Origin: Caballeronia glathei
GTDB taxonomy: Bacteria > Pseudomonadota > Gammaproteobacteria > Burkholderiales > Burkholderiaceae
Assembly (NCBI RefSeq): GCF_000698595.1
Contig: NZ_JFHC01000032.1
Coordinates: forward strand, 26,211 to 90,210
Direction of reading: 5' to 3'
Length of the DNA stretch: 64,000 nt
A program made the position numbers and the translations under genes. Below the pieces are notes generated by a model, which saw only the letters and a program-made list of their open reading frames with translations, was not told the DNA's origin and searched no databases. This document shows, in pieces, positions 25,530 to 36,622 of the stretch (positions within the stretch are counted from its first letter, which is position 1; each line of letters starts with the position of its first letter).

Positions 25530-27593
25530 CTACGGGTGCCGGATATAGTCGACGAGCGCGCGAGTATAGGCGTCCGGCTTCCTGTCGAAGAGACTCACCG
25601 CGATCGTCACGACGAACCCGGCCGGCACGCCGAACACGCCCGAACTGATCGATTCGATGCCGAACCACCTCGGCCCCGCAAAGCCGGTGAGTTGCGTGAA
25701 GAACGGATACGTCGAGACGATGTAGTAGATGCACACGACGAGCCCCGCCACCATCCCCGCCACCGCGCCGAGCTTGGTCGTGCGCTTCCAGAAGACACCC
25801 AGCACGAGCACCGGAAAGAGGCTCGACGCCGCCAGGGAAAACGCCGCGCCCACGAGAAACAGGATGTTCCCCGTGTTGAGTGAGGCGACGTACGAAGCGA
25901 ACAGCGCCACGCCGAGCAGCAGGATTTTCGATATCGTCACGCGCCGCTGGCTCGTTGCGCGCTTGTCGACCATGCAGTAGTAGACATCGTGAGAAAGCGC
26001 GTTGGCGATGGTGAGAAGGAGCCCGTCGGCGGTCGAAAGCGCGGCTGCGAGCGCGCCCGCCGCGATCAGCCCCGAGATCACATACGGCAATCCGGCGATC
26101 TCCGGCGCAGCCAGCACGACCATGTCGGGCTGCATCTGGATGCCCGACCAGCGCACGATGCCGTCGCCGTTCACGTCGCTGATGCGGATCAGATACGGCT
26201 CGACCTTGCGCCATTGCATGACCCATTGCGGCAGGTCGGCGAACCGATGGCCGACAAGCCCCGTCAGCATTTCGTACTTGATCAGCACCGCGAGCACCGG
26301 CACCGTCACGTAGAAGAGCGCGACGAAGAAGAGCGTCCAGCCGACCGAGCGGCGCGCGGATGCCACCGACGTCGTCGTGTTGTAGCGCGTGAGGATGTGC
26401 GGCAGGCTCGCCGTGCCGAGCGACAGGCACAGCAGCAGCGACAGGAAATTGCGCTGATGCACGCGGCGGCTCTCTTCTTCCTCGGCCGATGCGGGCGATG
26501 TCGTCGCCGCGATCGTGGCTGTCGTTATGGCAGGAAAGGCCTCGGCCATCGGCACCGGCGCCGCGACCCGCTCGAGCAGCGCGTCGCGGTTGCGGCTCCA
26601 CTTCACTTTCGCGTCGGCGGGATCTCTCGGAAAGGACGCAAGTTCGCGCTCGCGCTCGCTGATCTCGCGCAACGGCCCGTTATGCCGCCGCAGATCGGCG
26701 ATCTCCTGAACGATCCGCGCATGATCCGCGCGAAACGATTCGGGCAGGGTGTCGATCTGCTGCTGGATCTGCGCGGCCTGGCGCCGGTAGTCCTCGCGCA
26801 CGCGCGCTTCGTCGGGCGATGCGGCCACTTGCCGCTCGAGCGCCTCGACGCGTTCCATCACGCGGCCATAGTTCAGTTGCGGCAGCCAGCCGAGGCCTTC
26901 GCGATGTGCAATCATCGAAACCGGAATCAGCATCGCGCTGATCAGGATGATGTACTGCGCGACCTGGGTCCACGTGACGGCGCGCATGCCGCCAAGGAAC
27001 GAGCACACGAGAATGCCCGCCAGCCCGCAGAAAATGCCGATCGCGAAATCGATGCCGATGAAGCGCGACGCGATGAGCCCGATGCCCTGGATCTGCGCGA
27101 CGAGATACACGAACGAGCAAAGGATCGCCGCGAGGGCGGCGAGTCCGCGCACGAGGTTGCTCGAAAAGCGCGTGCCGAGAAAGTCGGGGATCGTGTAGCG
27201 GGCAAGCTTGCGCACGTACGGCGCGAGCAGGAACGCGACGAGGCAGTAGCCGCTCGTCCAGCCCATCACGTAGGCAAGGCCGTCGTAGCCGCTCGCGTAG
27301 ATCGAGCCGGCGAGGCCGATGAACGACGCCGCCGAGAGCCAGTCGGCGGCCGTCGCCATGCCGTTGAACGCCGAGGGCACGCGCCGCCCGGCAACGTAAT
27401 ACTCGACGAGGTCCGACGTGCGCGACAGGAGTCCGATCACCGCATAGACGGCAATCGGCACGAACAGGAACACGTAGCCGATCCACATGCCCGGGCCGGT
27501 CACGCGCTCGATGCGCTCCATCACGTAGATGAAAAGCAGGAAGCCGAGCGTGTAGAGCGCGTAAGCGACGATCAGGCGATTGGTAAGCTTCAT
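25530..27593 (-). CDS. Sodium:solute symporter (ActP-like, VC_2705 type)
   Basis: This 687-residue inner-membrane symporter of the SSS family has about 13 helices. A long hydrophilic coiled-coil insert (about residues 225-330, MERVEALERQVAASPDEA onward) breaks the usual SSS topology. This is a feature of the VC_2705 subgroup related to acetate permease ActP. The ATG at 27593 overlaps the stop of the DUF4212 gene by four bases. With acetyl-CoA synthetase immediately upstream on the same strand, uptake of acetate or another short-chain monocarboxylate is the likely role. Confidence 0.88.
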   Translation of the reverse strand: MKLTNRLIVAYALYTLGFLLFIYVMERIERVTGPGMWIGYVFLFVPIAVYAVIGLLSRTSDLVEYYVAGRRVPSAFNGMATAADWLSAASFIGLAGSIYASGYDGLAYVMGWTSGYCLVAFLLAPYVRKLARYTIPDFLGTRFSSNLVRGLAALAAILCSFVYLVAQIQGIGLIASRFIGIDFAIGIFCGLAGILVCSFLGGMRAVTWTQVAQYIILISAMLIPVSMIAHREGLGWLPQLNYGRVMERVEALERQVAASPDEARVREDYRRQAAQIQQQIDTLPESFRADHARIVQEIADLRRHNGPLREISERERELASFPRDPADAKVKWSRNRDALLERVAAPVPMAEAFPAITTATIAATTSPASAEEEESRRVHQRNFLSLLLCLSLGTASLPHILTRYNTTTSVASARRSVGWTLFFVALFYVTVPVLAVLIKYEMLTGLVGHRFADLPQWVMQWRKVEPYLIRISDVNGDGIVRWSGIQMQPDMVVLAAPEIAGLPYVISGLIAAGALAAALSTADGLLLTIANALSHDVYYCMVDKRATSQRRVTISKILLLGVALFASYVASLNTGNILFLVGAAFSLAASSLFPVLVLGVFWKRTTKLGAVAGMVAGLVVCIYYIVSTYPFFTQLTGFAGPRWFGIESISSGVFGVPAGFVVTIAVSLFDRKPDAYTRALVDYIRHP

Positions 27594-27940
27594 CGGCCGC
27601 CCTGCCCGCTCGCTTCGGCGGCCTGGCGGGCTCTGAGAAGGCGCGCGTCGGCGAACTGCATCAGCACGATGTAGATCAGGATCAGCGCCACATAGACGAG
27701 AATCGCGCCCTGCGCACCGACGTAGAACGGCAGCGGAAAGCCCGCGAACCGTACGCCGGCGAAGCGTGCGGCCATCAGCGGAACGCCGAACGACACGGTA
27801 AAGCCGATCGCCATCAGCACCACGATCAGCGCGACGTTGAAGCGCCAGTACGCGCGATGCGCGCGCGCCATCGTCGCCGATACGAGAGGCGGTTCGGGCG
27901 TGGCGGGAGAGCGGGAAGCGAGGGGTCGGGACGCGGCCAT
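27590..27940 (-). CDS. DUF4212 symporter small subunit
   Basis: This 116-residue protein has two membrane helices (about 35-55 and 75-98) and the family sequence AYWRFNVALIVVLMAIGFTVSFGV. DUF4212 proteins are encoded immediately before VC_2705-type symporters and are regarded as their small subunit. The ATG at 27940 is preferred; a second ATG five codons upstream is possible. The stop overlaps the symporter start, suggesting coupled translation. Confidence 0.88.
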   Translation of the reverse strand: MAASRPLASRSPATPEPPLVSATMARAHRAYWRFNVALIVVLMAIGFTVSFGVPLMAARFAGVRFAGFPLPFYVGAQGAILVYVALILIYIVLMQFADARLLRARQAAEASGQGGR

Positions 27941-28005
27941 GCGCCTGTTTACCAAAACCTCGTTACGCCGGCAATCGGGATCGTCCGCTCGCGCGCGAAT
28001 ACCGC

Positions 28006-28036
28006 AACAAAAAACGGCTGCCCGAGGGCAGCCGTC
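28006..28036 (-). terminator. Terminator after acs
   Basis: ACGGCTGCCC, a 2-3-base loop and GGCAGCCGT form a tight stem. On the minus strand a TTTTTT run follows. It lies about 26 bases after the acs stop and separates acs from the symporter pair. Confidence 0.85.
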
Positions 28037-28061
28037 GAGGGTTGGCCGTTGGCCGGCTTGC

Positions 28062-30047
<1,986 letters not shown>

Positions 30048-30414
30048 CGACAACCCCTTTGATGGTGAATCTAAAAGCCGTCGGCACGCCGCTTCGGCGA
30101 GCCGTGTGTCCCTCTCGATTCAGACGAACCGGAGACTGCCGCGTTCCGTGTTCCCGAATCCTGTCTGTTGGCTGACTGGAGCCAGATGGCAAGGCAAGCC
30201 AATGACGCGATGCAGCACGACTCGAACACCATGCGGTATACCCCATGTGTGTCGCCCCTCGCGTTGCGCCTGCCCTTGGTTTGCAAGATAAGCCGCGCGC
30301 CTTACCCGCTTCTTACGTGTCCCGCCCAATCGCCACGGGGTATACACGGAGTCGGCGCGGCTCCTACAATGCGTCCCTACAATCGTAACTGAAACTAGCC
30401 GTGCGGATTCCAGT
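30048..30414. other. Divergent intergenic region, 367 bp
   Basis: This carries promoters for acs (leftward) and the EamA transporter (rightward). Two TACAAT hexamers at 30365-30370 and 30378-30383 are candidate -10 boxes for the rightward gene. No accepted ORF or RNA gene was found. Confidence 0.5.
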
Positions 30415-31314
30415 TTGAATCGATACGCCCTTTACCTTATTGCAGCCATGCTGCTCGTCGGAAGCAATGTCGGTGTCGGCAAGTCGATCGTCGCGTTCGT
30501 TCCCGTTGCCGCCTTTGCGCTCCTGCGCTTCGTGATCGCCGTCGGCGTGCTGTGGCCGCTGCTGCGTCCGTCGAAGATGAAGCGCGTTACGCGCGGCGAA
30601 TGGGTCAACCTGTTCTTGCAGGCGCTCTTCGGCACGTTCATGTTCACGCTCCTGATGCTCAACGGCGTGCAGCGCACGAGCGCCGTCGCGGCGGGCGTGA
30701 TCACGAGCACGATTCCGGCCGTCGTTGCGCTCTTCTCGTGGTTATTCCTGAAGGAGCGGCCCAACGGCCGCGCGCTCGCGTCGATCGCGCTCGCGATCAT
30801 CGGCGTCACCGTGATCAACGTCGCGCAGAACGCGCACGGCGAAAGCGCCGCTTCGGCAAGCTCGTTCACCGGCAACCTGATGGTGCTCGGCGCGGTGTGC
30901 TGCGAATCGTTCTACGTGATCCTGTCGCGCCGGCTCACGCAGACGCTGCCCGCCATCGACATCTGCGCCTACACGCATTTCTTCGGTCTATTGCTGATGC
31001 TGCCGCTCGGGCTGCCGGCGCTCGTCGCCTTCGACTACGCGAGTGTCGGCATCGGCACCTGGAGCCTCGTGCTCTGGTACGGGCTCTCGGCGAGCATCTT
31101 TTCGTTCTGGCTCTGGATGAAAGGCATCCGGCACGTCGACGGCAGTTTGGCGGGCGTTTTTTCGGCCGTGCTGCCGATCGCCGCCGCGCTCTACGGCATG
31201 ATTTTCCTCGGCGAGCGGCCGACCGCCGCGCACGGCATCGCGCTGGCTTGCGTCGTGGCGGGCATCGCGCTCGCGAGCGTCAGGGCGAGGCCGGTCCCGC
31301 CGATGGCCTCGTAG
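30415..31314 (+). CDS. DMT-family (EamA) transporter
   Basis: This 299-residue inner-membrane protein has ten predicted helices forming two EamA repeats (about 5-138 and 155-290). The conserved FMFTLLMLNGVQRTSAVAAG and the end-of-repeat FLKERP and FLGERPTAAH motifs are typical of the drug/metabolite transporter superfamily. The start is TTG at 30415 with no strong alternative. The substrate is unknown; related proteins export metabolites or amino acids. Confidence 0.88.
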   Translation: MNRYALYLIAAMLLVGSNVGVGKSIVAFVPVAAFALLRFVIAVGVLWPLLRPSKMKRVTRGEWVNLFLQALFGTFMFTLLMLNGVQRTSAVAAGVITSTIPAVVALFSWLFLKERPNGRALASIALAIIGVTVINVAQNAHGESAASASSFTGNLMVLGAVCCESFYVILSRRLTQTLPAIDICAYTHFFGLLLMLPLGLPALVAFDYASVGIGTWSLVLWYGLSASIFSFWLWMKGIRHVDGSLAGVFSAVLPIAAALYGMIFLGERPTAAHGIALACVVAGIALASVRARPVPPMAS

Positions 31315-31427
31315 GCCGGCCGCGCCGCCGCGATGCCCTGCGGGTCCGGCAACCGGCGCGCTACGACACGCTACAATAGCGGGCTTCTCCAATTCCGAGC
31401 CCGCTTTTCGCTCAAACCACGACACCC

Positions 31428-32015
31428 ATGTCCGCTCCCAAGCACGCCCCCGGATCGCCCCTGTCTCCCCGTCCGATGAGCCCGCTTCCGAGGGTCGTCT
31501 TCATGAGCCGCTGGCTCCAGGTCCCGCTCTATCTGGGCCTGATCGTCGCGCAGGCCGTCTATGTGGTGCTGTTCCTGAAGGAAGTCTGGCATCTCGTCTC
31601 GCACGCCTTCACGCTCGACGAAACCAACATCATGCTCGTCGTGCTCGGCCTGATCGACGTGGTGATGATCTCGAACCTGCTCATCATGGTGATCGTCGGC
31701 GGCTACGAGACGTTCGTGTCGCGGCTCGGCGTGGAGGGCCACCCCGACGAGCCCGAATGGCTCGATCACGTGAACGCGGGCGTGCTGAAGGTGAAGCTCT
31801 CGATGGCGCTCATCAGCATCTCGTCGATCCATCTGCTGAAAACCTTCATCAACCCGGACCTGCATTCGCAGCAGGCGGTGATGTGGCAGGTGATCATCCA
31901 CGTCGCGTTCCTCCTCTCCGCGCTGATCATGGCATGGGTAGACCGCCTCACCACGCATACGCATCCGCAGCATTTCCACAACGAGCCGATCGCGCCGAAG
32001 AAGGCACTCGACTGA
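31428..32015 (+). CDS. UPF0114/TIGR00645 membrane protein (YqhA-like)
   Basis: This 195-residue protein has four hydrophobic helices (about 30-52, 68-95, 125-143 and 150-170). Recognisable family features are SRWLQVPLYLGLIVAQ, LGLIDVVMISNLLIMVIVGGYETFVS and the SLIHLLK-type segment (SSIHLLKTFI). The role of this family is not established. The gene lies 71 bases before fumarase and may be co-transcribed with it. Confidence 0.86.
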   Translation: MSAPKHAPGSPLSPRPMSPLPRVVFMSRWLQVPLYLGLIVAQAVYVVLFLKEVWHLVSHAFTLDETNIMLVVLGLIDVVMISNLLIMVIVGGYETFVSRLGVEGHPDEPEWLDHVNAGVLKVKLSMALISISSIHLLKTFINPDLHSQQAVMWQVIIHVAFLLSALIMAWVDRLTTHTHPQHFHNEPIAPKKALD

Positions 32016-32086
32016 GCGTTGCCCAAGCATTGCCCGCGCGTCGCCAGAACGCCGGTACAAAAGTCCCGTCCCCAAGAGCCCAAGCC

Positions 32087-33610
32087 ATGACCGTCATCAA
32101 ACAGGAAGACCTGATCCAGAGCATCGCCGATTCGCTTCAGTACATCAGCTACTACCATCCGCTCGATTACATCCAGGCGCTCGGCCGCGCGTACGAGCTC
32201 GAGGAGAGCCCGGCCGCGAAGGACGCGATCGCGCAGATCCTGACCAACAGCCGCATGTGCGCGGAGGGCCGCCGCCCGATCTGCCAGGACACCGGCATCG
32301 TCACGGTGTTCGTGAAGGTCGGCATGGACGTGCGGTGGGACGGTGCGACGATGGGCGTCACCGAGATGATCAACGAAGGCGTGCGCCGCGGCTACCTGAA
32401 CCCGGAGAACGTGCTGCGCGCGTCGATCGTGAGCCCGCCCGAAGGCGCGCGCAAGAACACGAAGGACAACACGCCGGCCGTGATCCACTACGAGATCGTG
32501 CCGGGCGACAAGGTGGATGTGCAGGTCGCAGCGAAGGGCGGCGGCTCGGAGAACAAGTCGAAGTTCGCGATGCTCAACCCGTCGGACTCGATCGTCGACT
32601 GGGTGCTGAAGACCGTGCCGACGATGGGCGCCGGCTGGTGCCCGCCGGGCATGCTCGGCATCGGCATCGGCGGCACGGCCGAGAAGGCGATGGTCATGGC
32701 GAAGGAGTCGCTCATGGACCCGATCGACATCCAGGACATCATCGCGCGCGGCCCGAAGGACTGGATCGAGAAACTGCGCGTGGAACTGCACGAGAAGGTC
32801 AACGCGCTCGGCATCGGCGCGCAGGGTCTCGGCGGCCTGGCCACCGTGCTCGACGTGAAGATCATGGCGGCGGCGACGCACGCGGCGAGCAAGCCGGTCG
32901 CGATCATCCCGAACTGCGCGGCCACGCGCCACGCGCACTTCACGCTCGACGGCTCGGGCGTCGCGAAGCTCGAGGCGCCGTCGCTCGACGCATGGCCGAA
33001 GGTGAACTGGGAGCCCAATACGGAGACGAGCCAGCGCGTGGACCTGAACACGCTCACGCCGGAGCAGGTCGCCGCGTGGAAGCCCGGCCAGACGCTGCTT
33101 CTCTCCGGCAAGATGCTCACCGGACGCGATGCCGCGCACAAGCGCATCGCGGACATGCTGGCCGCGGGCGAAAAGCTGCCCGTCGATTTCACGAATCGTG
33201 TGATCTATTACGTCGGCCCGGTCGATCCGGTGCGTGATGAAGTGGTCGGCCCGGCGGGCCCCACCACCGCGACCCGCATGGACAAGTTCACCGAGCTGAT
33301 GCTGTCGCAGACCGGCCTGATCTCGATGATCGGCAAGGCCGAGCGCGGCCCGGTCGCGATCGAGGCGATCAGGAAGCACAACGCGGCGTACCTGATGGCG
33401 GTGGGCGGCGCGGCGTATCTGGTGTCGAAGGCGATCCGGGAAGCCAGGGTCGTCGCGTTCGGAGACCTCGGCATGGAAGCGATTTACGAGTTCGACGTGC
33501 AGGACATGCCGGTAACGGTTGCCGTCGATTCGAGCGGCACGTCGGTGCACAAGACCGGGCCGGCCGAATGGCAGGCGAAAATCGGCAAGATTCCCGTCGC
33601 GACCGCCTGA
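32087..33610 (+). CDS. fumA: Class I fumarate hydratase
   Basis: This 507-residue oxygen-sensitive [4Fe-4S] fumarase interconverts fumarate and malate in the TCA cycle. It carries both the alpha-type N-terminal and beta-type C-terminal domains in one chain. Candidate cluster cysteines lie in RRPICQDTG, GAGWCPPG and IPNCAATRHAH. GKMLTGRDAAHKR and GPAGPTTATRMD mark the C-terminal domain. The ATG at 32087 begins family similarity. A hairpin terminator follows. Confidence 0.95.
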   Translation: MTVIKQEDLIQSIADSLQYISYYHPLDYIQALGRAYELEESPAAKDAIAQILTNSRMCAEGRRPICQDTGIVTVFVKVGMDVRWDGATMGVTEMINEGVRRGYLNPENVLRASIVSPPEGARKNTKDNTPAVIHYEIVPGDKVDVQVAAKGGGSENKSKFAMLNPSDSIVDWVLKTVPTMGAGWCPPGMLGIGIGGTAEKAMVMAKESLMDPIDIQDIIARGPKDWIEKLRVELHEKVNALGIGAQGLGGLATVLDVKIMAAATHAASKPVAIIPNCAATRHAHFTLDGSGVAKLEAPSLDAWPKVNWEPNTETSQRVDLNTLTPEQVAAWKPGQTLLLSGKMLTGRDAAHKRIADMLAAGEKLPVDFTNRVIYYVGPVDPVRDEVVGPAGPTTATRMDKFTELMLSQTGLISMIGKAERGPVAIEAIRKHNAAYLMAVGGAAYLVSKAIREARVVAFGDLGMEAIYEFDVQDMPVTVAVDSSGTSVHKTGPAEWQAKIGKIPVATA

Positions 33611-33630
33611 TTTTCCGCTTATGCGATTCA

Positions 33631-33657
33631 CGAGCCGGGCGTAACGCCCGGCTTTTT
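33631..33657 (+). terminator. Terminator after fumarase
   Basis: GCCGGGCG, TAA loop and CGCCCGGC form a stem followed by TTTTT. It lies 22 bases after the stop codon. Confidence 0.85.
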
Positions 33658-33680
33658 CATTGGCGGCGGCAATATCTCAA

Positions 33681-33701
33681 TAAAGAGATTCATTCTCACT
33701 T
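33681..33701 (+). promoter_or_regulatory. Possible Fur-like dyad upstream of bfr
   Basis: TAAAGAGATTCATTCTCACT is weakly palindromic (GAGAtt/catTCTC) within an AT-rich leader, about 100 bases before bfr. It is a poor match to the Fur consensus and may be another operator. Confidence 0.3.
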
Positions 33702-33795
33702 TTATCTGAAACAAAAGATTTTTATCTAAGCTTGGCATTTTCATCTACAGGGTTTATCGTTTAAATAGCCACCACGCCACGAACAAGGAACAATC

Positions 33796-34272
33796 ATGCA
33801 AGGCGACGCGAAGGTCATCGAATATCTGAACGCGCAGCTGAAAAACGAGCTGACCGCGATCAACCAGTATTTCCTGCACGCCCGGATGTACAAGCACTGG
33901 GGTCTGGAAAAACTCAACAAGCACGAGTACGACGAGTCGATCGGCGAGATGAAGCACGCCGACCTGCTGATCCAGCGCGTATTCCTGCTCGACGGTCTGC
34001 CGAATCTGCAGGACCTGCACAAGCTCTTGATCGGCGAGGAAACCAAGGAGATCATCGAGTGTGATCTGAAACTCGAACAGATCTCGCAGAGCACGTGCAA
34101 GGAAGCGATCGCATATTGTGAGACGGTGCGTGATTTCGTCTCCCGTGAAATCTTCGTGACGATTCTCGAAGACACGGAAGAGCACATCGACTGGCTCGAA
34201 ACGCAACTCGACCTGATCGGCAAGGTCGGCATCCAGAACTATCAGCAATCGATGATGGGCGAGGGCGAATAA
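33796..34272 (+). CDS. bfr: Bacterioferritin
   Basis: This 158-residue four-helix protein assembles into 24-mer iron-storage shells. All ferroxidase residues are in standard positions: Glu18, Glu51, His54, and Glu/His in the EDTEEHIDWLE helix. Met52 (GEMKHAD) is the haem ligand between subunits. The ATG at 33796 follows AAGGA. It lies two genes upstream of its partner ferredoxin gene, with murI between. Confidence 0.97.
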   Translation: MQGDAKVIEYLNAQLKNELTAINQYFLHARMYKHWGLEKLNKHEYDESIGEMKHADLLIQRVFLLDGLPNLQDLHKLLIGEETKEIIECDLKLEQISQSTCKEAIAYCETVRDFVSREIFVTILEDTEEHIDWLETQLDLIGKVGIQNYQQSMMGEGE

Positions 34273-34286
34273 GCACCCGTCGTCCG

Positions 34287-35171
34287 ATGCTGTTCGAAGC
34301 GTCCCCTTCTTTCCCGCCGACCGGGCGCGCCGTAGCTGATACGAGCGCGCCCGTCGGCGTTTTCGATTCCGGCCTGGGCGGCCTTTCGGTGCTGCGCGCC
34401 GTGCGCGCAGCGTTGCCGGACGAGCGGCTCGTCTACGTCGCCGATTCGCTCTACGCGCCCTACGGAGAGCGCGACGACGACTTCATCGCCGACCGGACCA
34501 TGGCCATCGGCGAATGGCTGGTTTCGCAGGGCGCGAAGGCGCTGGTTGTCGCGTGCAACACGGCGACCGCGCAATCCATCGCGCTCGTGCGCGAGCGTCT
34601 CCCTATTCCGCTTGTCGGCGTGGAGCCGGGCGTGAAGCCGGCCGCTCTGGTTTCGAAAACGCGCGTGGTGGGCGTGCTGGCGACGGCCGTCACGCTGCGC
34701 AGCGCGCGTTTTCAGACGCTGCTCGAACGCTACGCCGGTGATTGCCGCTTCATCTGCCAGCCGGGGCACGGTCTCGTGCAGGCGGTGGAACGCTGCGACA
34801 CGCATTCGCCCGAACTCCTCGCATTGCTCGCGAGCTATCTCCGGCCGATGCTCGACGCCGGCGCGGACACGCTTGTGCTCGGGTGCACGCACTATCCTTT
34901 CCTGGACGAGGCGATCCGCTCGATCGTGGGCGACCGGCTCCAGATCATCGACACGAGCGTCGCGATCGCTCGCCAGCTCGAGCGCCTGCTCGACGCCCAC
35001 AGGCTGCGCGCCGCCGGGCCGTCTCCCCGCGCATTGCCGCGCTTCTACTCGACCGCCGACGGCGAATCCCAACGCCAGCTCGCCGCCTCGCTGCTGCAGA
35101 TCGACGCGCGCGTCGAGCACGTCGTCATCCCATCGCGCCGCACGCGGCCGTTAGAATCCGACCTGGCCTGA
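34287..35171 (+). CDS. murI: Glutamate racemase
   Basis: This 294-residue enzyme supplies D-glutamate for peptidoglycan. Both catalytic cysteines are visible, in VVACNTATA and VLGCTHYPF. The N-terminal FDSGLGGLSVLRAVR and DSLYAPYGER contribute to the substrate pocket. It starts 14 bases after the bfr stop, so it may be co-transcribed with an iron-storage gene. The N-terminal 20 residues are probably flexible. Confidence 0.95.
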   Translation: MLFEASPSFPPTGRAVADTSAPVGVFDSGLGGLSVLRAVRAALPDERLVYVADSLYAPYGERDDDFIADRTMAIGEWLVSQGAKALVVACNTATAQSIALVRERLPIPLVGVEPGVKPAALVSKTRVVGVLATAVTLRSARFQTLLERYAGDCRFICQPGHGLVQAVERCDTHSPELLALLASYLRPMLDAGADTLVLGCTHYPFLDEAIRSIVGDRLQIIDTSVAIARQLERLLDAHRLRAAGPSPRALPRFYSTADGESQRQLAASLLQIDARVEHVVIPSRRTRPLESDLA

Positions 35172-35303
35172 GGGTTTTCCGCTCCGCCGGCTCGCCCGCC
35201 TGGCGCTTTCGCCTTGTCCAGCAAGGCTTCCGGCGATAACCCTGCCGACTTCCCCAGTATGTTACAAAAAACACAGACCCGCACTTGCAATGCCGCCGAT
35301 ACT

Positions 35304-35323
35304 GAATGATAATAATTCGCATT
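35304..35323 (+). promoter_or_regulatory. Fur box upstream of bfd
   Basis: GAATGATAATAATTCGCATT matches the core of the Fur consensus (AATGATAAT and an inverted ATT half). It ends 24 bases before the bfd start codon. Iron-replete repression of bfd and the genes behind it is expected. Confidence 0.65.
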
Positions 35324-35347
35324 AACGTAAGCTATCGCGACCTGATC

Positions 35348-35590
35348 ATGATCGTCTGTGTGTGCAAATCAGTATCCGACCGCAAGATCCGCACGGCTAT
35401 TTCCGAGGGCATGGATTCCTTCGACGAGCTGCAGTTCGAACTCGGCGTCGCGCTGTGCTGCGGCAAGTGCGAGGAGTCGGTCCGCGACGTGATGCTGCAA
35501 AGCGGCGTGTGCGCGTCGCGTTGCGGGATCGAGCATCACGAACATCTTCAGGCTGTGCCGCTCACTTTTTACGAACGCAAGGCCGCCTGA
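35348..35590 (+). CDS. bfd: Bacterioferritin-associated ferredoxin
   Basis: This 80-residue [2Fe-2S] protein of the BFD-like fold has MIVCVCKSVSD at the N-terminus (CXC) and ALCCGKCEESV further on. It docks on bacterioferritin and reduces the stored ferric core to release Fe2+. The ATG at 35348 is the family start. The C-terminus is longer than in E. coli Bfd and includes two further cysteines (VCASRCGIEHHEH). A Fur box immediately precedes it, so it should be made when iron is scarce. Confidence 0.93.
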   Translation: MIVCVCKSVSDRKIRTAISEGMDSFDELQFELGVALCCGKCEESVRDVMLQSGVCASRCGIEHHEHLQAVPLTFYERKAA

Positions 35591-35717
35591 CATTCCCCGG
35601 GCGCGTCGAGCCGGACAGCGGTTGCTCCGCCGATCCGCTCTTGTTTTTCTGTATCTGCCGCCCGCAAGCCAGGTCACATCAGCCAGCTACGCCGCCCCCC
35701 GACCCAAGGAGGGAATG

Positions 35718-35780
35718 ATGGAATTGCTGATCGGTTTCGTGACTACGCTGTTTATTTCTCTGCTTATCTTCCGAAAATGA
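35718..35780 (+). CDS. Candidate 20-residue membrane peptide
   Basis: A strong AAGGAGG precedes tandem ATGs at 35715 and 35718; the second has the better spacing. The predicted peptide is MELLIGFVTTLFISLLIFRK, a single hydrophobic helix with a basic end. It lies between bfd and tonB, 66 bases before the tonB start, so it may be part of an iron-regulated transcript. I do not recognise a family. Translation is inferred from the ribosome-binding site and composition; it could also be a leader peptide. Confidence 0.55.
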   Translation: MELLIGFVTTLFISLLIFRK

Positions 35781-35846
35781 CGTCGTTGAGCTTGATGTGC
35801 TGTGCCGGGCCGTCGGATTCATTTATTGCGGCCCGCTCCTGAGAAC

Positions 35847-36590
35847 ATGCAGTCCCCGACTATTTCACCCGCCGGCATGCAGCCGGCTCCTTCGGCCGGG
35901 ATCGACCGCCGCGTCATGGCGGCAGGTGCGGCTGTCGTCGCGATTCACGTCGTGTTGCTCGCGGTCGTGATGACCGTGCGCAACGCGCCGCTGCCCCGCC
36001 CGATCGAGTCCCGCGCGATCACCGCGCAGTTGCTGAGCGCCGAGCCGGCGCCGGTGGCCGCGCCCGTTGCGATCCAGTCGACGCCCACGCCCACGCCCCC
36101 GAAACCCGTTCCGCCGAAGCCGACGCCCAAGCCGAAGGTGCAGCCCCGCGTGAAGCCCGCGCCGACACCCGTGCCGATGCCGCAGAGCGACGCGCCGTCT
36201 CCGATCGCCGCACCCGCGCCCGATCCCGCGCCGCCGGCACCGCCCGCTCCGGCCGAACCGGCTGCCGCGGCGGCGCCCGCCACCGGCCGCCAGACGATGG
36301 CCATCTCCGCGCCGAAGAACGTTTCGCACCTCGATTGCAATATCGCGATGGCAGACTACCCGGCGATGTCGAAGCGCCGGGGCGAGACGGGCACGGCAGT
36401 CGTGAGTTTCGTCGTAGGATTGACGGGCAAGATCGAGAACGTCGCATTGAAAAAGAGCAGCGGCTCGTCGCGTCTTGATGAGGCCGCGCTCGACGCCATG
36501 CGGGCGAGCACCTGCAAACCTTACAAGGAAAACGGCGAAGCAATCCGCGCCGCCTATTCCCAGCCTTATGTATTCAGTCTGAACGACTGA
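35847..36590 (+). CDS. tonB: TonB energy-transducing protein
   Basis: This 247-residue inner-membrane protein spans the periplasm and transfers proton-motive force from ExbB/ExbD to outer-membrane iron receptors. It has an N-terminal anchor (about 24-43, AAVVAIHVVLLAVVMTV), a Pro/Lys/Ala-rich linker (about 75-150) and a C-terminal TonB fold (YPAMSKRRGETGTAVVSF, GSSRLDEAALDAMR). The ATG at 35847 is favoured. It is followed 32 bases later by exbB, forming the classic tonB-exbB-exbD operon. Confidence 0.93.
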   Translation: MQSPTISPAGMQPAPSAGIDRRVMAAGAAVVAIHVVLLAVVMTVRNAPLPRPIESRAITAQLLSAEPAPVAAPVAIQSTPTPTPPKPVPPKPTPKPKVQPRVKPAPTPVPMPQSDAPSPIAAPAPDPAPPAPPAPAEPAAAAAPATGRQTMAISAPKNVSHLDCNIAMADYPAMSKRRGETGTAVVSFVVGLTGKIENVALKKSSGSSRLDEAALDAMRASTCKPYKENGEAIRAAYSQPYVFSLND

Positions 36591-36622
36591 CCAGAATCTC
36601 TTAGATACAAACAGGAACTGCA

